A DNA stretch of 7,242 bases, taken from NCBI GenBank assembly GCA_023425615.1, contig JAFACJ010000002.1, positions 1 through 7,242 on the forward strand, given 5' to 3'. The first letter of the stretch is position 1. Every line of letters starts with the position of its first letter. The stretch comes from Actinomycetes bacterium. Lineage in GTDB: Bacteria > Actinomycetota > Actinomycetes > Streptosporangiales > Streptosporangiaceae. Both the position numbers and the translations under genes were made by a program. This document shows, one piece after another, positions 5,191 to 7,242 of the stretch. The notes under the pieces were generated by a model, which saw only the letters and a program-made list of their open reading frames with translations, did no database searches and had not been told where the DNA came from.

Positions 5191-6177
5191 ATGCTGATCG
5201 ACGCCTACGACGTGGCGCTGCTGGACCTTGACGGAGTCGTCTACCGGGGCCGTCACCCCATCGAGAACGCCGCCGAGGCACTGGCCAAGGCGCGGGCTCA
5301 GGGGATGCGGCTGGCGTATGTGACGAACAACGCGTCACGGACGCCCAGCGCCGTCGCCGGGCTTCTGACGAGCCTGGGCGTCCCGGCTTCCGCCGAAGAC
5401 GTGGTGACCTCTTCGCAGGCCGCCGCGCGGCTGCTGGCCGAGCGGCTTCCGGCGGGCGCCAAGGTCCTGGCCGTGGGCAGTACGGCGTTGCGTCACGCGC
5501 TGTACGCCCGCGGCCTGAAGCCGGTCTCCACGGCGGCCGAACGCCCGGAGGCCGTCGTCCAGGGCTTCTCGCCGAACCTGGACTACGGCCTGATGGCCGA
5601 GGGCGCGCAGGCCGTCCGCGACGGGGCGCTGTTCGTCGCCTCCAACGGCGACTTCACCGTCCCCGCCCACCACGGGCCGCCGCGGCCCGGCAATGGCTCG
5701 CTGTCCCAGGTGATCAGGTACGCCACGGGAGTGGCGCCCATCGTCACCGGCAAGCCCGAGACCCCCCTGCACCGCGAGAGCATCCTGCGGACCGGCGCCG
5801 AGCGTCCCCTGATCGTCGGAGACCGCCTGGACACCGACATCGAGGGCGCGCACAACGGCGGCGCCGACAGCCTCCTGGTCTTCACCGGCGTGACCGACCC
5901 CCTGATGGCGTTGACGGCGCCGCCCCGGCACCGTCCGACGTATCTGGCGCCCGACCTCACCGGCCTCGTGCAGGACCACCCCGAGGCCGTGCGGGAGGGC
6001 GACGCCTTCGTCTGCGGGGGCTGGAAGGCGTTCTGGGAGGGCGAGAGCGTCCGGATCACCGGCGACGGCGACCCCTGGCACGGGCTGTACGCGCTGGCCG
6101 CGGCGGCCTGGCGCACCGCGGACGCGGCTCCGTCCGAGGCCGTCGCGCCGGCCCTCGCCGTCCTGGGGCTGGACTAG
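5191..6177 (+). CDS. HAD-superfamily phosphatase, NagD type (probable glycerol-3-phosphate phosphatase)
   Basis: A 328-residue cytosolic HAD hydrolase of subfamily IIA (NagD / p-nitrophenyl phosphatase type). Catalytic motif I is DLDGVVY with nucleophile D12 and acid D14; motif II is VTNN (44-47); the motif III lysine is K188 in VTGKPE; motif IV is GDRLDTD with D211 and D215. Between motifs II and III lies the C2-type cap, ending in SNGDFTVP (151-158) and a PGNGSL segment (166-171). The ortholog by position is Rv1692 of M. tuberculosis, reported as a glycerol-3-phosphate phosphatase that recycles glycerophospholipid head groups; that substrate is inferred here from synteny. About 85 extra C-terminal residues follow the HAD core. 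ATG 5191 is preferred: GGAG (5179-5182) lies 8 nt upstream and the HAD core starts at once. An earlier in-frame ATG would overlap the TPR gene. Its TAG stop overlaps the stop of the convergent SCP2-like gene. Confidence 0.92.
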   Translation: MLIDAYDVALLDLDGVVYRGRHPIENAAEALAKARAQGMRLAYVTNNASRTPSAVAGLLTSLGVPASAEDVVTSSQAAARLLAERLPAGAKVLAVGSTALRHALYARGLKPVSTAAERPEAVVQGFSPNLDYGLMAEGAQAVRDGALFVASNGDFTVPAHHGPPRPGNGSLSQVIRYATGVAPIVTGKPETPLHRESILRTGAERPLIVGDRLDTDIEGAHNGGADSLLVFTGVTDPLMALTAPPRHRPTYLAPDLTGLVQDHPEAVREGDAFVCGGWKAFWEGESVRITGDGDPWHGLYALAAAAWRTADAAPSEAVAPALAVLGLD

Positions 6178-6515
6178 AGGATCTTGCGCAGGCGCAGGAG
6201 GTCGAGGACGCTGGCCTCGATCCTGAGCCTTCCGGTGGCCCACGCCTTGGCGGGGCTGAGCCGGTCGGCGGCCAGGTCGATCAGGTCGGCGGCGGCGATC
6301 GTCAGCCTGACCTGGGCGGACCTGGGGTCGTCGGTGGGCGCGAAGGGGCGTACGCCGGTCTTGCCGAGCGCGCTGGCGTAGGAGACACCGAGGTCGCTGA
6401 TGTGGCAGCTGATCGTGCGGTCGACCGCGTGCTGGGCCCAGGTGTCCGGGTCGACCTCATCGAGACGGGCCACGAGACCGGCCAGCGCCGCCTCGCACTC
6501 CTCCACCGTCGCCAT
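6174..6515 (-). CDS. Small SCP2-like (sterol-carrier-type lipid-binding) protein
   Basis: A 113-residue protein resembling the short single-domain SCP2 proteins of actinobacteria. The recognisable part is residues 68-109: QVRLTIAAADLIDLAADRLS, then AWATGRLRIEASVLDLLRLR, the usual end of the SCP2 fold with its GRLRIE strand and closing helix. SCP2 domains form a hydrophobic pocket for lipids or acyl groups; no ligand can be named. There is no signal peptide. The N-terminal half (DRTISCHISDLGVSY) fits the first strands of the fold. ATG 6515 has only a weak GGGGA about 10 nt upstream. The gene is antisense to its neighbours and shares the CTAG palindrome at its stop with the phosphatase gene. 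It diverges from the small gene before tlyA across 156 bp. I do not recall an antisense gene at this place in M. tuberculosis, so it looks like an insertion into the conserved order. Confidence 0.8.
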   Translation of the reverse strand: MATVEECEAALAGLVARLDEVDPDTWAQHAVDRTISCHISDLGVSYASALGKTGVRPFAPTDDPRSAQVRLTIAAADLIDLAADRLSPAKAWATGRLRIEASVLDLLRLRKIL

Positions 6516-6562
6516 GACAGGCCATTCCCCGTTCCGTCGACATCATCGTCGTCATAGGACGG

Positions 6563-6585
6563 TAGCGTTCTTCGTGTGCCACACG
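6563..6585 (+). promoter_or_regulatory. Possible -10 element followed by a palindrome, ahead of the tlyA unit
   Basis: TAGCGT (6563-6568) fits the actinobacterial -10 pattern TAnnnT. The best -35 candidate, TCGACA (6537-6542), is one base from TTGACA but the spacer is 20 bp, longer than usual. Just downstream, CGTGTG (6573-6578), C, CACACG (6580-6585) is a perfect palindrome that would cover the start of transcription, a typical repressor position. It lies in the divergent gap between the SCP2-like gene and the small gene before tlyA. Confidence 0.35.
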
Positions 6586-6671
6586 CGAACCGCGGCACGC
6601 CGGAGGCGCCGAATCCGTCGGCTCCACCGGGAGTACGGGGTTCATCGCGGGCACAGTGGTCGTCGAGCGGG

Positions 6672-6851
6672 ATGGGCGGGGAGATGGAGACAGGGTCCAC
6701 CGGAGACGAGCGGGTCGACGCCGCGCTGGCCGGTCTCGGCTCGCTGGCGGGGCGGCCCGTCGCCGAGCACGTCGCGGTCTTCGAGCGGGTGCATCTGGGG
6801 CTGCAGGAGATCCTCGCCGGAGCCGGCGGCCAGGGACGGGAGGCCGGATGA
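6672..6851 (+). CDS. Small conserved protein upstream of tlyA (Rv1693-like by position)
   Basis: A protein of 59 residues (55 if ATG 6684 is used) with no recognised domain. The core, DERVDAALAGL (13-23) then PVAEHVAVFERVHLGLQEIL, looks like two amphipathic helices and resembles small proteins that precede tlyA in actinobacteria; Rv1693 holds this place in M. tuberculosis. No catalytic motif, signal peptide or membrane segment is visible. The start is uncertain: neither ATG 6672 nor ATG 6684 has a well-spaced Shine-Dalgarno (GGGGAG touches 6684). The frame is open back to a GTG at 6576, but third-position GC is clearly lower there (about 72% against about 88%), arguing that coding begins near 6672. 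Its TGA (6849-6851) overlaps the tlyA ATG (6848-6850), a sign of translational coupling. Confidence 0.75.
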   Translation: MGGEMETGSTGDERVDAALAGLGSLAGRPVAEHVAVFERVHLGLQEILAGAGGQGREAG

Positions 6852-7242
6852 GCCGGCGCAGGCTCGACGCCGAACTCGTCCGCCGCAGCCTGGCCCGATC
6901 CCGCGAGCACGCCGGGCAGCTCATCGCCGAGGGGCGGGTCAAGGTCGGCGGGCAGGTCGCCACCAAGGCCGCCACCCAGGTCGAGGCGTCCGCGGCGCTG
7001 CTGGTCGAGCAGGGCGGCGAGGGGCCCGAGTACGTCTCCCGCGGCGGCCACAAGCTCGCCGGGGCGCTGGAGGCGTTCTCCGGGCTGAAGGTCGCGGGGC
7101 GGCGCTGCCTTGACGCGGGCGCCTCCACGGGCGGCTTCACCGACGTCCTGCTGCGCGCGGGCGCCGCCCACGTGGTGGCCGTCGACGTCGGGTACGGGCA
7201 GATCGCCTGGTCGCTGCGCACCGACGAGCGGGTCACCGTGGT
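6848..7242 (+). CDS. tlyA: TlyA rRNA 2'-O-methyltransferase (5' part; runs off the window)
   Basis: The first 131 codons of TlyA (about 270 residues in full), which uses S-adenosylmethionine to methylate 2'-hydroxyls of ribosomal RNA; in M. tuberculosis the targets are 16S C1409 and 23S C1920, and loss gives capreomycin resistance. Residues 1-60 are an S4 RNA-binding domain (RRRLDAELVRRSLARSREHA). SRGGHKLAGALEAF (64-77) carries K69, the conserved catalytic lysine. The SAM-binding motif is LDAGASTGGFTDVLL (88-102), followed by VDVGYGQIAWSLR (112-124). The domain linker reads PEYV (60-63), where the M. tuberculosis protein has RAWV. ATG 6848 is chosen from the overlap ATGA with the upstream stop and from the family N-terminus. 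It is downstream in the unit with the small gene; an NAD kinase gene would be expected next, beyond the window. Confidence 0.97.
   Translation, partial: MSRRRLDAELVRRSLARSREHAGQLIAEGRVKVGGQVATKAATQVEASAALLVEQGGEGPEYVSRGGHKLAGALEAFSGLKVAGRRCLDAGASTGGFTDVLLRAGAAHVVAVDVGYGQIAWSLRTDERVTV

Noticed and set aside
5335..6243. Minus-strand open frame of about 300 codons opposite the phosphatase gene
   Set aside because: Low-complexity Gly/Arg/Val/Asp translation, no motifs, and it opposes a gene with a complete set of HAD catalytic motifs.
6302..7236. Minus-strand open frames opposite tlyA and the small gene
   Set aside because: They contradict an unmistakable tlyA reading on the plus strand and show only compositional bias.

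Overview
The window is very GC-rich (roughly 70%), with strong G/C preference at third codon positions, overlapping stops and starts, and GTG/TTG starts. It ends in a tlyA locus laid out as in mycobacteria. Together these point to a chromosomal segment of an actinomycete (Actinomycetota), perhaps a Streptosporangiales-type genus such as Actinomadura; the genus is a guess. I see no tRNA, rRNA, CRISPR array, insertion sequence or phage gene.

Layout. (1) 55-1221, plus strand: a Tat-exported DUF839/PhoX-type protein. (2) 1226-4655, minus strand, read right to left: a DUF1015 protein, then an overlapping metallo-beta-lactamase-fold hydrolase, then, after a 122-bp AT-richer gap with two inverted repeats, a DUF2776 (YhiM-type) multi-spanning membrane protein. 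This block converges on the PhoX-type gene with 4 bp between stops. (3) A divergent gap of 126 bp (4656-4781) carries a 7+7 bp inverted repeat. (4) 4782-6177, plus strand: a small TPR protein and a HAD phosphatase 4 bp behind it. (5) 6174-6515, minus strand: a small SCP2-like protein whose stop shares the palindrome CTAG with the phosphatase stop. (6) 6672-7242, plus strand: a small conserved protein overlapping tlyA through ATGA; tlyA runs off the window end.

How the genes work together. TPR - HAD phosphatase - small protein - tlyA matches the order Rv1691-Rv1692-Rv1693-Rv1694 of Mycobacterium tuberculosis, where Rv1692 is a glycerol-3-phosphate phosphatase and TlyA is a ribosomal RNA 2'-O-methyltransferase. 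Here a minus-strand SCP2-like gene sits between the phosphatase and the small gene. The DUF1015 and MBL-fold genes look translationally coupled, which suggests a shared pathway; no substrate can be read from the sequence. The PhoX-type protein acts outside the membrane and the DUF2776 protein within it.

The most unusual structure is at the DUF1015/MBL junction: a 17-bp tandem repeat lies in the last codons of the DUF1015 gene, and loss of one copy would join the two genes into one reading frame. Also notable are a canonical four-run G-quadruplex motif in the PhoX-type gene, two strong GC hairpins just inside the DUF1015 start, and a five-fold internal repeat in the DUF2776 protein. I do not see a clearly new multi-gene system; most of the window is conserved actinobacterial housekeeping.
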